Source of the DNA: Bacillota bacterium
GTDB lineage: Bacteria > Bacillota > Clostridia > Christensenellales > UMGS416
DNA length: 57,406 bases
Assembly: GCA_023398815.1 (NCBI GenBank)
Contig: JAEWRW010000019.1
Coordinates: 1 to 57,406, forward strand
Reading direction: 5' to 3'
Shown here: positions 16,022-24,868 of the stretch, in pieces
Numbering within the stretch: the first letter of the stretch is position 1
How the letters are laid out: every line of letters begins with the position of its first letter
Translations under genes and position numbers: made by a program
The notes under the pieces: generated by a model
Seen by the model: only the letters and a program-made list of their open reading frames with translations
What the model was told of the DNA's origin: nothing
Databases searched by the model: none

Positions 16022-17224
16022 ATGAAGGGCAAGAGCGTCGTACTGGGTGTTACCGGCGGCATCGCAGCCTACAAGGCGGCGGAGCTTGTGAGTCGCCTGA
16101 AAAAGGACGGCTTGGATGTGCACGTCATCCTGACGCAAAGCGCCTGTGAGTTCATCATGCCCCTCACTTTTGAGAGCCTGAGCAGCAACCCGGCGGTCAC
16201 CGATACCTTCCGCCGGGACGCGCCCTGGGAGATTGAGCACATCGCGTTGGCCAAGCGGGCCGACGTGTTTGTGGTGGCCCCGGCCACCGCCAATTTCCTG
16301 GCCAAATACGCTGGCGGCATCGCCGACGACATGCTGACGACGACGGTGCTGGCGACGACGGCCCCGGTGCTCGTCGCCCCGGCCATGAACACCAACATGT
16401 ATCTGCACCCGGCTACCCAGGCCAACCTGGAGACGCTGGGGAGCCGCGGCGTGCACATGGTAGGCCCGGGCAGCGGCCTTCTGGCTTGCGGCGACGTAGG
16501 CAGCGGACGCATGGCCGAACCCATTGAGATCCGCGATGCCGTGCTGCGGCTGTTGGGCCAGGGCGGGCCGCTTGCGGGCCGCCGATTGCTCATCACCGCC
16601 GGGCCTACCCGTGAACCGCTGGACCCGGTGCGGTTCCTCACCAACCGGTCGTCGGGCCGCATGGGCTATGCCATTGCCGCCGAGGCCGTGCGCCGCGGGG
16701 CGGCGGTGACGCTGGTGACCGGCCCCACCAACCTGCCGCCCCCGTCCGGGGCCACGGTGGTGCCGGTGGAGACGACCGCCCAGATGCACGACGCGTCGCT
16801 GGCGGCCTTTGAGAGCTGCGACGCCGCCATCCTTTCGGCCGCACCGGCGGACTACCGCCCGGCGGAGGTGGCCCCGCAGAAGATGAAGAAGCGCGACGGC
16901 CAACCGCTGTCGCTTGCCCTGGTGGAGACACCCGACATCGCCGCCGCTCTGGGCGCGCGCAAGACCGCCGGGCAGCGCCTGGTCATCTTTGCCGCCGAGA
17001 CCGAGAACGTCATCGCCAACGCCACCGCTAAACTGGCCCGCAAGGGAGCAGACCTGGCCGTGGCCAACGACGTGACCCAGCCCGGCGCGGGTTTTGACGT
17101 CGCCACCAACCGGGTGACGTTCGTCACCCCCGACGGGGCTGAGGCGCTGGACACCCTGCCCAAGACCGAGGTGGCCTCAACCCTGCTCGATCGCCTGGCG
17201 GCATTGCTGCCCGCAAAGGGCTGA
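16022..17224 (+). CDS. Bifunctional phosphopantothenoylcysteine decarboxylase / synthase
   Basis: This 400-residue fusion performs two coenzyme A steps. The N-terminal flavoprotein (CoaC) part has VLGVTGGIAAYKAAEL, the substrate motif PAMNTNMY and the active-site segment ACGDVGSGRM. The C-terminal synthase (CoaB) part has ITAGPTREPLDPVRFLTNRS and SSGRMGYAIA, with the catalytic region KMKKRDG. An upstream in-frame ATG at 15992 lies inside rpoZ; the start here matches the family N-terminus. In many Firmicutes priA follows directly, but here upp follows and priA is 38 kb away. Confidence 0.96.
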   Translation: MKGKSVVLGVTGGIAAYKAAELVSRLKKDGLDVHVILTQSACEFIMPLTFESLSSNPAVTDTFRRDAPWEIEHIALAKRADVFVVAPATANFLAKYAGGIADDMLTTTVLATTAPVLVAPAMNTNMYLHPATQANLETLGSRGVHMVGPGSGLLACGDVGSGRMAEPIEIRDAVLRLLGQGGPLAGRRLLITAGPTREPLDPVRFLTNRSSGRMGYAIAAEAVRRGAAVTLVTGPTNLPPPSGATVVPVETTAQMHDASLAAFESCDAAILSAAPADYRPAEVAPQKMKKRDGQPLSLALVETPDIAAALGARKTAGQRLVIFAAETENVIANATAKLARKGADLAVANDVTQPGAGFDVATNRVTFVTPDGAEALDTLPKTEVASTLLDRLAALLPAKG

Positions 17225-17246
17225 ACCAAACGAAGCGCAAGCAACC

Positions 17247-17276
17247 GTCCGCCGCCAACGCGTTGGGCGGTTTTGT
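17247..17276 (+). terminator. Terminator of the yicC-coaBC operon
   Basis: CCGCC and GGCGG pair across AACGCGTTG, followed by TTTTGTGTTG. Confidence 0.75.
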
Positions 17277-17323
17277 GTTGACTGGGAAAGAGCGGTGGCG
17301 GGAAAGAAACCTGCGCCGACTTC

Positions 17324-17352
17324 TTGCCATCACCCCATCAATCGGATATAAT
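17324..17352 (+). promoter_or_regulatory. Sigma-A promoter of upp
   Basis: TTGCCA (17324-17329) and the consensus TATAAT (17347-17352) are 17 bp apart, about 60 bp ahead of upp. Confidence 0.88.
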
Positions 17353-17413
17353 AGACAAAATCTGCGGCCGGTGGCTGAGCTTCCGCATGCCGCAAAACCA
17401 AGGGGGAACCACA

Positions 17414-18043
17414 ATGGGCAAACTGGTAATCATGGACCATCCGCTGATTCAGCACAAGCTGAGCCTGATCCGCGACAAGGGCACCGGCCCCAAGGACTTC
17501 CGCGAGCTGCTGGACGAGGTGGCCACCCTCATGGCCTATGAGGTGACCCGTGACCTCCCCCTGCGCGAGGTGGAGATTGAGACGCCGGTGTGCCGGGCCA
17601 AGACCAAGGTCATCGACGGCAAGAAGCTGGGCGTGGTGCCCATCCTGCGGGCGGGCCTGGGCATGGTGGACGGCATTCTGAAGCTGGTGCCGGCGGCGCG
17701 CGTGGGCCACGTGGGCCTGTACCGCGACCCCGAGACCCTGCAGCCGGTGGAATACTACTGCAAGCTGCCCACCGACATCGCCGAGCGCGATATCATCGTG
17801 GTTGACCCGATGCTGGCCACCGGCGGCAGCGCTGCGGCGGCCATCACATTCCTGAAGCGCCGTGGCTGCCAGCACATCAAGCTTATGTGCCTCATCGCCG
17901 CGCCGGAGGGCATTGCCCACGTGCAGGCGGCCCACCAGGACGTCGATATCTTCGCCGCCGCCCAGGACGACCACCTCAACGAGCACGGGTACATCGTGCC
18001 CGGTTTGGGCGACGCCGGCGACCGGCTGTTCGGCACGAAGTAA
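17414..18043 (+). CDS. Uracil phosphoribosyltransferase
   Basis: This 209-residue enzyme makes UMP from uracil and PRPP (pyrimidine salvage). It has the PRPP loop DPMLATGGSA and the uracil-binding C-terminus PGLGDAGDRLFGTK. VPILRAGLGMVDG near residue 76 is also conserved. AGGGGGAA precedes the ATG. The gene is monocistronic, with its own promoter, and a structured repeat follows immediately. Confidence 0.97.
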   Translation: MGKLVIMDHPLIQHKLSLIRDKGTGPKDFRELLDEVATLMAYEVTRDLPLREVEIETPVCRAKTKVIDGKKLGVVPILRAGLGMVDGILKLVPAARVGHVGLYRDPETLQPVEYYCKLPTDIAERDIIVVDPMLATGGSAAAAITFLKRRGCQHIKLMCLIAAPEGIAHVQAAHQDVDIFAAAQDDHLNEHGYIVPGLGDAGDRLFGTK

Positions 18044-18270
18044 CCGGTCGCGCCTGCCGCTTGCGCGACAGTCGCGAGTTTGAGAGCCTGTCCCTAGTGA
18101 AGCTTCGCCCCTTGACGCACCTGTCGTCAAGGGGCGTTCGTTTGCGTTGGGCGCGTTGGTTTCCGCAAGTGACGCCGCTGCGGCGGGGAAGGGCATGCGT
18201 TTCCGATGGGGCACGAGGAGCCGCAGGCGAATGAATCGCCTCGCGCCTGCTGGGCAGGGAGGCGAGATTT
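18044..18270 (+). repeat. Structured intergenic repeat, copy R3
   Basis: It begins right after the upp stop with a hairpin pairing GTCGCGC with GCGCGAC. The hairpin at 18106-18136 has a perfect 12-bp stem (CGCCCCTTGACG), in which one C-G pair of copy R2 has become T-A, with the loop CACCTGT. The second hairpin (18225-18241) pairs AGGCGA with TCGCCT around ATGAA and continues past a bulged C. Spacing between the two is 89 nt. Confidence 0.8.
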
Positions 18271-18446
18271 TACTGCCCTTAGTGAGGGGACGCGTTCTAT
18301 TCCTTTTGAGAACAAATCCGGTGCATTGTCTGCCCTCTTGCGCCCGGCGGCCTCTGCACCCACCACATCTGGTATATACTGGAAAACAGCCACTTTTCCC
18401 CACCTTTTTCGCAAATTACCTACAATTCGTGCCATTGCACTAATCA

Positions 18447-18475
18447 TTGACACCGTTGGCAGGAAACAGTAAAAT
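18447..18475 (+). promoter_or_regulatory. Sigma-A promoter of the repeat-protein operon
   Basis: Consensus TTGACA (18447-18452) and TAAAAT (18470-18475) lie 17 bp apart. The -35 box includes a TTG codon in frame with the next gene, but that TTG is not a start. Confidence 0.85.
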
Positions 18476-18527
18476 TTGTGTACATACCATGGTCGCTCCC
18501 GACTGGGGGTGGCTGCGAGATAGGCGG

Positions 18528-21254
18528 ATGTGGATGGACGTTGCCACCCTGCTCAGGGCCGCTACGGCGGTTCTGTTGGCGTTGGCCTTTGCTTTGATGA
18601 TGGCGCTGTCGCCCAGATTTCACGTGCGTCGCCTGGTGGTGCTGTTGGGGGGCGCCGGCGGCGGCGTTCTTTTGTTGTTCCTGTATATTCTCACGCGTTA
18701 CGTCGCCCATTCCCTGTTGGGGTTGGCCATTGGTGCGTTGGTGTTGATGCTGGGCCTTGCGGTGGTGACGGTGGTGCTGCACAGCGCCACCGGGGCCTTC
18801 GGGTTGGCCGGCGGTGTGCAGCGCAGTCGGGGCACGGAGAGGCCGAAGCTCACGACGAAACCCTCGCCCCTGCAGGTGGCCCAGAGCAACGAGCTGCTGC
18901 TGATGAATACAACCGGCGGCCGTGCGCTTGCGGCGGCGGAGAGTACTGCCATACCGGCGCTGTCCGCTGCTGTGGCGGAGGAGCCCATTGCCACCGAAGA
19001 ATCCACTTTTGAGTTGCCTGCGGAGCCCGAGCAGGCCGACGAAGCCGAAGAGCCCGCGCCGGTGGAGGAGCCCGCTTCCGAGCTACCCGTGGAGTCCGAA
19101 CAGGTTGAAGAAGCCGAAGCGCTCGTCCTGGTGGAGGAACCCACTGCCGTCGAGGAATCCGCGATCGAGCTGACGATGGAGCCAGAGCAGGCCGAAGAAG
19201 CCGAAGTGCTCGAACCGTTGGAAGAGCTTGCTACGGCTGACGAACCCTCCTTCGAGCTAACGATGGAGCTTGAGCAGGCTGACGAAGCCGGGGCACCGTC
19301 AGTTGTGGAAGAGCCTGCCGTCGAAGAACCCATTGTTGGGCTGGCGATGGAGGCCGAGCAAGCTGATGAAGTCGAAGTGCTTGAACTTGTGGAAGAGCCC
19401 ACTGCCGCTGAAGAACCCGCTATTGAGCTGACGATGGATCCCGAGCAGGCTGACGAAGCCGAAACGCCTGCACTTGCCGAAGTGCCCGCCGCCGAAGAAC
19501 CCGCAATTGAGCTGACGATGGAGCCCGAGCAAGCTGCCGAAGCCGAAGCGGCCGCGCTTGCGGAGGAACCCGCCGCCGAGGAGCCCACTTCCAAACTGCC
19601 CGTGGGCCCCGAACAGGTTGAAGAAGCCGAAGTGTTCGTACCGGTGGAAGAGTCCGCCGCCGCTGAAGAACCCGCAATTGAGCTGGCGATGGATGCCGAG
19701 CAGGCCGACGAAGCCGAAGTGGTCGGGCCAGTGGAAGAACCCACTGTCGCTGAAGAACCCACTATCGAGCTGACAATGGAGCCCGAGCAGTCTGACGAAG
19801 CCGGGGCACCGTCAGTTGTGGAAGAGCCTGCCGAAGAACCCATTGTTGGGCTGGCGATGGAGGGCGAGCAAGCTGATGAAGTCGAAGTGCTTGAACTTGT
19901 GGAAGAGCCCACTGCCGCTGAAGAACCCGCTATCGAGTTGACGATGGATCCCGAGCAGCTCGATGAGGCCGAGGTAGCCATGCCTGTGGAGGAACCCGTC
20001 GCCGCAGAATCCATTATTGAACAGACAATGGAGACTGAGATGGATCGGGAAGTCGAAGAGCCCATTGTCGAGCCAGCGATGGAGCCTGAGCAGGCCGACA
20101 AAGCCGAAGTGCCCGCGCTTGTGGAGGAACCCGCCGCCGCTGAGGAACTCACCGTCGAGCTACACGAGGAGCCCATCACCGATGACGAACCCCTGACTGC
20201 CGACAGGCCGACCGGGCCGGAAGCGGAGGATGCCATGGCAAACGCCCATGAAACGGCCCTGCCCGAGGAAGCCCAGCCCCAGTCTGACGAGGAGCGCCGC
20301 GATTGGCTGCGGGGCATGGCCGATGACTGGAAGCGGAAGCTGGAGGAGAAGGAGCGCCGCCAAGGTGCGCGCCAGGAGCCGGACACCGCGCTACTGGAGA
20401 CGGCCCCCATCGCCGGGGAGCCACTGTCCCTTGAGGAGTTCGCTTCCGTCTCTCAGCCCGTTGCCGAGGAGGTCGACGACCGCCGGCAGGAGCAGCTCCG
20501 CCGGGCGGAGGAAGAGCTGCAAGCCGCCCAGCAGAGGCTGGAGGCCGAAGAGCGCGCCGAGCGCGAGGCCCTTGCCGAGGAGGAGCGCCAGCGCGCTGCC
20601 CGCGAGGAAGCCGAGCGGCTGGAGCGGGAGCGGCAGCGGGCCGAACGGGTGGCACAGGAGATGGCCGAACGGGAGCGGGAGGAGCGGCGAATCCGCGAGG
20701 AGGCCGTCCGCGCCGAGCAGCGCCGTCTGGAGGAGATCCGCCGGGCCGAGGAGGCCCGCCAGGAGGAGCAGCGCCGCCAGCGCCAGCAGGAGTTGGAGCG
20801 CCTGAAGGACGAGCAGCGCTTCCGCGAGGAGACCGAGCGCCTGCGCCGCCAGCGGCTGGAGGAATTGAAGCGCCAGCGCGAGGAAGAGGAGATGGCCGAA
20901 CGGGAACGCCAGGAGCGGGAGGAAACCGCCCGGCAGGCCGAGCAGGCCGCCCAGCAGCAGGCCAGGGAGGCAACCCGCCAGCGCGAGGACGCCCAGGAAT
21001 GCCTGGACGTGGCCCGTGGGCTCATCACCGCTGGGCAGCATATGCAGGCCCTGCCCTGGCTCAAGAAGGCCGCGGCCCTGCCGGTGGAGCCCACCTTCCT
21101 GTTGGAGGTCGAGCTCGCCACCGTGGAGGCGCTGGCCGACCTCAACCTCAAGGCCGAGGCCTTCCGCCACCTCAGTTCCATCAAGGGGCGGCTGCCCATC
21201 GACGAGATTGCCAAAAAGCGGCTGGAGGCACTGACCTTGCGGCTGCTGCAATAG
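18528..21254 (+). CDS. Membrane protein with acidic EEPA repeats and long charged helix
   Basis: I do not recognise this protein of about 908 residues. Three membrane segments lie within the first 85 residues. Residues about 146-554 are 15 or so degenerate repeats of 25-35 residues around EEPAIELTMEPEQADEAE. Residues about 648-821 are a continuous R/E/Q-rich helix (EERQRAAREEAERLERERQR). The last 85 residues look like a TPR-type helical hairpin (ARGLITAGQHMQALPWLKKA). The start is uncertain: ATG 18489 lies about 7 bases from the likely transcript start and has no ribosome binding site, so ATG 18528 is preferred. The protein may be a membrane-tethered scaffold; that is inference. It is followed 28 bp later by the PRC-like gene. 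Confidence 0.85.
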   Translation: MWMDVATLLRAATAVLLALAFALMMALSPRFHVRRLVVLLGGAGGGVLLLFLYILTRYVAHSLLGLAIGALVLMLGLAVVTVVLHSATGAFGLAGGVQRSRGTERPKLTTKPSPLQVAQSNELLLMNTTGGRALAAAESTAIPALSAAVAEEPIATEESTFELPAEPEQADEAEEPAPVEEPASELPVESEQVEEAEALVLVEEPTAVEESAIELTMEPEQAEEAEVLEPLEELATADEPSFELTMELEQADEAGAPSVVEEPAVEEPIVGLAMEAEQADEVEVLELVEEPTAAEEPAIELTMDPEQADEAETPALAEVPAAEEPAIELTMEPEQAAEAEAAALAEEPAAEEPTSKLPVGPEQVEEAEVFVPVEESAAAEEPAIELAMDAEQADEAEVVGPVEEPTVAEEPTIELTMEPEQSDEAGAPSVVEEPAEEPIVGLAMEGEQADEVEVLELVEEPTAAEEPAIELTMDPEQLDEAEVAMPVEEPVAAESIIEQTMETEMDREVEEPIVEPAMEPEQADKAEVPALVEEPAAAEELTVELHEEPITDDEPLTADRPTGPEAEDAMANAHETALPEEAQPQSDEERRDWLRGMADDWKRKLEEKERRQGARQEPDTALLETAPIAGEPLSLEEFASVSQPVAEEVDDRRQEQLRRAEEELQAAQQRLEAEERAEREALAEEERQRAAREEAERLERERQRAERVAQEMAEREREERRIREEAVRAEQRRLEEIRRAEEARQEEQRRQRQQELERLKDEQRFREETERLRRQRLEELKRQREEEEMAERERQEREETARQAEQAAQQQAREATRQREDAQECLDVARGLITAGQHMQALPWLKKAAALPVEPTFLLEVELATVEALADLNLKAEAFRHLSSIKGRLPIDEIAKKRLEALTLRLLQ

Positions 21255-21282
21255 GTGACGAACAACCAAGGAGGATTGACTC

Positions 21283-21909
21283 ATGAGAAAGTGTAGCGAA
21301 ATCAAGACCCTGCCTCTCCTGTCCATTGAGGAGGGCAAGAAGCTGGACAAGCCTTGCCGTCTGGCCGTCAACCCCCAGACCCGCCGGGTGGATTTCTTCA
21401 CCGTGTCCGGCACCCCGTGGTACCAGGCCCCCGTGGTGCTGCCCTTCGCCAAGGTGCGCTCCATCGGCCGCGATCTCATCGCCATCGCCAACAGCCATGA
21501 CATCGTGGCTGCCGACGGCGTAGCCGCCGCCCTCGCCCCCCTGGTGGACATCAAGGGCCTGCCGGTGCTGGACGCCGTGGGTCAGGTTGTCAGCCCCGTG
21601 GCAGACTTCTCCATTGAGGAGAGCACTGGCGCGCTCGTCAAGCTCATTCTGGCCGACGGGGCCGAGGTGGACGCCGCTGACATCGTGACGATCAGCGCCG
21701 CTGCCGTCATCGTGGGCAACGCGCCCAAGGCTGCTACCCCCGCCGTTGACCCGCAGAGCGAGTTCCTGCTGGGCAAGACCGTGGCTGCCGATGTGCTGGC
21801 TGAGGACGGTACCGTCGTTGTGGCCGCCGGCACCACCATCACCGCCGAGGTCATCGACGCGGCCAAGTTGGCAAACGCGCTCTTTGACCTAGTCACCAGC
21901 GCTCAGTAA
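21283..21909 (+). CDS. PRC-barrel-like domain protein
   Basis: This 208-residue soluble protein has AAGGAGG before its ATG. It shows two PRC-barrel-like units, one at about 10-75 (GKKLDKPCRLAVNPQTRRV, VLPFAKVRSIGRDLIAI) and one at about 90-145 (IKGLPVLDAVGQVVSPVADF, GALVKLIL). A C-terminal part (LLGKTVAADVLAEDGTVVV, AAGTTITAEVID) resembles the 'ground domain' repeats seen after PRC domains. PRC domains bind proteins or RNA in varied settings such as RimM and reaction centres. It lies between the scaffold-like protein and VanW with short gaps, so the three are probably one operon. Confidence 0.75.
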   Translation: MRKCSEIKTLPLLSIEEGKKLDKPCRLAVNPQTRRVDFFTVSGTPWYQAPVVLPFAKVRSIGRDLIAIANSHDIVAADGVAAALAPLVDIKGLPVLDAVGQVVSPVADFSIEESTGALVKLILADGAEVDAADIVTISAAAVIVGNAPKAATPAVDPQSEFLLGKTVAADVLAEDGTVVVAAGTTITAEVIDAAKLANALFDLVTSAQ

Positions 21910-21914
21910 GCTAT

Positions 21915-23318
21915 ATGGCAGCGATGGGCAAAACGCACAGAAAGCTGACAAACCGTGGCGCGGAGTTATTCTCCGTGCTCTTTCTGCTGCTGCTTGTCGC
22001 CCTGTGCGGCACGGTGTTCTTTGGCGCGGGCCTGGTGGATATGCAAAACACCACCTACGCCCCCAATGTGTATATCAATGACATCGACGTGGGCGGCCGG
22101 ACGCTCTCCGAAGTGCGGGAATTGTTCCGCGACAAGGAGAGCTTTGGTGCCAAGACCCTGACGGTGGCCATCGACGAGGACAGCTGGTCCATCGATCTCA
22201 CGGCCATCGACGCCGGGTACAATGTCGTCACCACCGAGGACGCCGCCTTTGCCCTGGGGCACACCGGGGGCGTGATGCAGCGGCTGCAAGACGTGCTGGC
22301 ACTGCGGGCCGAACCTCGCCGCTTCGCCTTTGAGATCGACTTCAACGAGGACAAGCTGCGCGACCAGGTGGACGCCATCTACGCCCAGGTCAGCGTGCAG
22401 GCCCAGGACGCCAAAACCGAGTTCCGGCCCGACTCCAAGGACATCTTTGTCATCACCAATGAGATCAATGGCAAGACCATCGACAAGGACGCCCTGCTCC
22501 AGACGCTGGAGGAGAAGATCCGCAGTGCCAAGCTGGACACGGTGGAGCTTGCCAGCACCCCGCTGCCCGCAGCCATCACCGGCGAAATGATGGAGCAATC
22601 GACCGAGCTGGTGGCGACGTATACCACGTCCCTCACCGACGACGAAGATCGCAACCACAACATCGAGCTGGCCAGCGAGGCTGTGACCGGCACGGTGGTG
22701 CAGCCCGGCGACACCTTCTCCTTCAACGACACCACCGGAGAGCGCAGCAGTGCCAACGGCTATGTGGAGGCCCCGACAATTTCCAACTCCCAACTGGTGG
22801 ACGCGCCGGGCGGCGGGGTCTGCCAGGTGTCCTCCACGCTCTACAACGCGGCGTTGATGGCCGGCATGGCGGTGATGGAACGCCACCACCACACCTGGCC
22901 CATGTCCTATGTGCCGGCGGGGCTGGACGCCACCGTCGACTTTGGCCGCAAGGATATGCGGCTGAAGAACGACAGCGACATGCCCATTTATGTGGTCGTC
23001 AAGGTGAACTCGAAAAAGGGCACGGTCACCGCGTCCCTCTATGGCAAGCCGCCCGCCGCCACCATCGAGGTGACAGCCGAGGAGGTGGAGCGCCTGGAGC
23101 CCGACGACGCCATCGTGGTGGAGAACCACCATCGCTCCGTCAGCTACCGCAAGGTGCTCATTCGTGAGCGGGACGGCGTACGCACCAAAACCTACCGCAT
23201 CTTCACGACAAATGGCGAGGAAGCGCGGCGCGAACTGGTGTCGGAGGACTATTACCCGCCCGTTCAGGGCAAGATTGAGATGGGTACCGTCAAGACCAGC
23301 TCGGACGGCAACAAATGA
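21915..23318 (+). CDS. VanW family cell-wall protein with peptidoglycan-binding-like domain
   Basis: This 467-residue protein has an N-terminal membrane anchor (LFSVLFLLLLVALCGTVFF, about 20-38) and a large external part. Residues about 50-160 and 165-215 resemble the PG_binding_4 domain found with VanW (VYINDIDVGGRTLSEVRELF). The VanW domain follows at about 265-390 (GDTFSFNDTTGERSSANGY, GGGVCQVSSTLYNAAL, MERHHHTWPMSYVPAGLDAT). The C-terminal 75 residues could be a G5-like strand domain. Function is unknown in the family, though it is linked to envelope and vancomycin clusters. It starts 5 bp after the previous stop with a weak ribosome binding site, so coupling is likely. Confidence 0.9.
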   Translation: MAAMGKTHRKLTNRGAELFSVLFLLLLVALCGTVFFGAGLVDMQNTTYAPNVYINDIDVGGRTLSEVRELFRDKESFGAKTLTVAIDEDSWSIDLTAIDAGYNVVTTEDAAFALGHTGGVMQRLQDVLALRAEPRRFAFEIDFNEDKLRDQVDAIYAQVSVQAQDAKTEFRPDSKDIFVITNEINGKTIDKDALLQTLEEKIRSAKLDTVELASTPLPAAITGEMMEQSTELVATYTTSLTDDEDRNHNIELASEAVTGTVVQPGDTFSFNDTTGERSSANGYVEAPTISNSQLVDAPGGGVCQVSSTLYNAALMAGMAVMERHHHTWPMSYVPAGLDATVDFGRKDMRLKNDSDMPIYVVVKVNSKKGTVTASLYGKPPAATIEVTAEEVERLEPDDAIVVENHHRSVSYRKVLIRERDGVRTKTYRIFTTNGEEARRELVSEDYYPPVQGKIEMGTVKTSSDGNK

Positions 23319-23346
23319 CCGGGAGAAAAATGTCCCGGCGGGACGC

Positions 23347-23375
23347 TTTACATCCGGCGTCATCTGCTATATAAT
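23347..23375 (+). promoter_or_regulatory. Strong sigma-A promoter of gap
   Basis: TTTACA (23347-23352) and consensus TATAAT (23370-23375) are 17 bp apart, about 50 bp upstream of the start. Confidence 0.9.
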
Positions 23376-23426
23376 GGCACAGGAAGATCATCCAAGTGAT
23401 TACAATATGAATAGGAGGACTTTCAC

Positions 23427-24446
23427 ATGGCAGTCAAGGTAGGCATTAACGGGTTCGGGCGCATCGGCCGTCTGGTTTTCCGCGCGGCGATGGGCAACAA
23501 GGACGTCCAGGTTGTGGGCATCAACGATCCTTTCATGACCTTGGATTACATGGCCTATATGCTCCGTTATGACACGATTCATGGCCAGTACAAGGGCACC
23601 ATCGAGGTCGTGGGCGACAAGCTCGTCGTCGACGGCAACGCGGTGGCTTTCTACGCCGTGAAGGACCCGGCGGAAATCCCGTGGAAGGACTGCGGCGCGG
23701 AGTATATCGTCGAGTCCACCGGCGTCTTCACCGCCCAAGACAAGGCTGAGCTGCACCTGAAGGGCGGCGCGAAGAAGGTTGTCATCTCCGCCCCGGCCAA
23801 GGACAAGGAGACCCCCACCTTCGTTATGGGCGTCAACCACAAGGACTACACCCCCGACATGAAGGTCGTCTCCAACGCCAGCTGCACCACCAACTGCCTG
23901 GCCCCGCTCACCAAGGTCATCAACGACACCTTTGGTGTGGAGGAAGGCCTGATGACGACCGTCCACTCCACCACCGCGACCCAGAAGACCGTGGACGGCC
24001 CCTCGGCCAAGGACTGGCGCGGCGGCCGTGCGGCCTCCGGTAACATCATCCCCAGCTCCACCGGCGCGGCCAAGGCCGTGACGCTGGTCATCCCGAGCCT
24101 CAAGGGCAAGCTCACCGGTATGTCCTTCCGCGTTCCCACGCTGGATGTGTCGGTCGTTGACCTGACGGTTCGTCTGGCCAAGTCCACCACCTATGAGGAA
24201 ATCTGTGCCGCCATCAAGGCTGCCAGCGAAGGCGAACTCAAGGGCATCCTCGGCTACACCGATGAAGACGTCGTGTCGTCTGACTTCATCAGCGACCCCC
24301 GCACCTCCATCTTTGACGCCAAGGCCGGCATCATGCTCAACGATCGTTTCGTCAAGCTCGTGAGCTGGTACGACAACGAGTGGGGCTATTCCAACAAGGT
24401 CGTCGACCTCATTGCCTACATGGCCAAGGTGGACGCCAAGGCGTAA
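23427..24446 (+). CDS. Glyceraldehyde-3-phosphate dehydrogenase, type I
   Basis: This 339-residue glycolytic enzyme oxidises glyceraldehyde 3-phosphate with NAD. It has the N-terminal Rossmann motif INGFGRIGRLVFRAA, the catalytic segment SNASCTTNCLAP with the active cysteine, and the conserved WYDNEWGYSNKVVDL near the end. AGGAGG precedes the ATG. It is monocistronic, with a strong promoter and terminator, as expected for a highly expressed gene. Confidence 0.98.
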   Translation: MAVKVGINGFGRIGRLVFRAAMGNKDVQVVGINDPFMTLDYMAYMLRYDTIHGQYKGTIEVVGDKLVVDGNAVAFYAVKDPAEIPWKDCGAEYIVESTGVFTAQDKAELHLKGGAKKVVISAPAKDKETPTFVMGVNHKDYTPDMKVVSNASCTTNCLAPLTKVINDTFGVEEGLMTTVHSTTATQKTVDGPSAKDWRGGRAASGNIIPSSTGAAKAVTLVIPSLKGKLTGMSFRVPTLDVSVVDLTVRLAKSTTYEEICAAIKAASEGELKGILGYTDEDVVSSDFISDPRTSIFDAKAGIMLNDRFVKLVSWYDNEWGYSNKVVDLIAYMAKVDAKA

Positions 24447-24471
24447 AAGCCAAGCGTAAATTGCTTAAACA

Positions 24472-24510
24472 CAAACCGACTTAGGGTTTCCTAAGCCGGT
24501 TTTGTTTTGA
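24472..24510 (+). terminator. Intrinsic terminator of gap
   Basis: AAACCGACTTAGG pairs with CCTAAGCCGGTTT and is followed by TTGTTTTG. Confidence 0.9.
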
Positions 24511-24868
24511 AACGAAGCAAGAGGCTAATCGCGGAATGCATCCGTAACCAGTTGCAGCAAGATGGACTATCGGAGCAACTGAGTGTGAAAGAACAGATGA
24601 ATCTGTTTGCGGAGGTGTCTGTGAGGAAGAGCCAGCAAAAGACCGCCCCTTTGGGCAGCCTGTGACAGAGTGGGTTGGCAGACCTATAATTGCCTTCAAG
24701 CAGGCTGCCATCATGCCCTTATAGGGGGAAAGCGCCGACTTAGCCGGTGGTACAATTGTTGTAAGCGTTATGAAAAGCGATCTTCCTCGGTTTTGTTGAC
24801 ATATGCCCGTAACGGGTATACTATGCGGGTAGATGGCATATGTCGCAAACTCAAGGGAGGTGAACGGA
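24511..24868. other. Intergenic stretch with possible gene remnant and a promoter
   Basis: In one plus-strand frame (about 24506-24664) a coherent peptide can be read that includes RLIAECIRNQLQQDGLSEQ and KEQMNLFAEVSVRKSQQ before a stop. It has no proper start or ribosome binding site and may be the 3' remnant of a lost gene, at lower GC than the neighbours. The rest holds only the promoter at 24796. Confidence 0.4.
24796..24843 (+). promoter_or_regulatory. Promoter with nested dyads ahead of the DUF5320 cassette
   Basis: TTGACA at 24796-24801 is followed 17 bp later by TACTAT (24819-24824). Between and around them lie two dyads. TATGCCCGT and ACGGGTATA (24802-24820) flank a single A with one mismatch. 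ACATATGCC (24799-24807) and GGCATATGT (24835-24843) lie 27 bp apart. Their position over the spacer and start region suggests an operator for a repressor or a MerR-type activator. Confidence 0.6.

Larger units (their letters stand above)
18044..18527. other. Intergenic stretch holding repeat copy R3 and a promoter
   Basis: No gene is seen. Repeat R3 fills the first part. The AT-richer part (18300-18480) holds the promoter at 18447-18475. Confidence 0.6.

Noticed and set aside
18447..18452. TTG as start of the acidic-repeat protein
   Set aside because: It is part of a consensus -35 box with a matching -10 box 17 bp downstream, so it lies upstream of the transcript.
18206..18472. Small ORF in repeat R3
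   Set aside because: No ribosome binding site, and it overlaps the hairpins and the next promoter.
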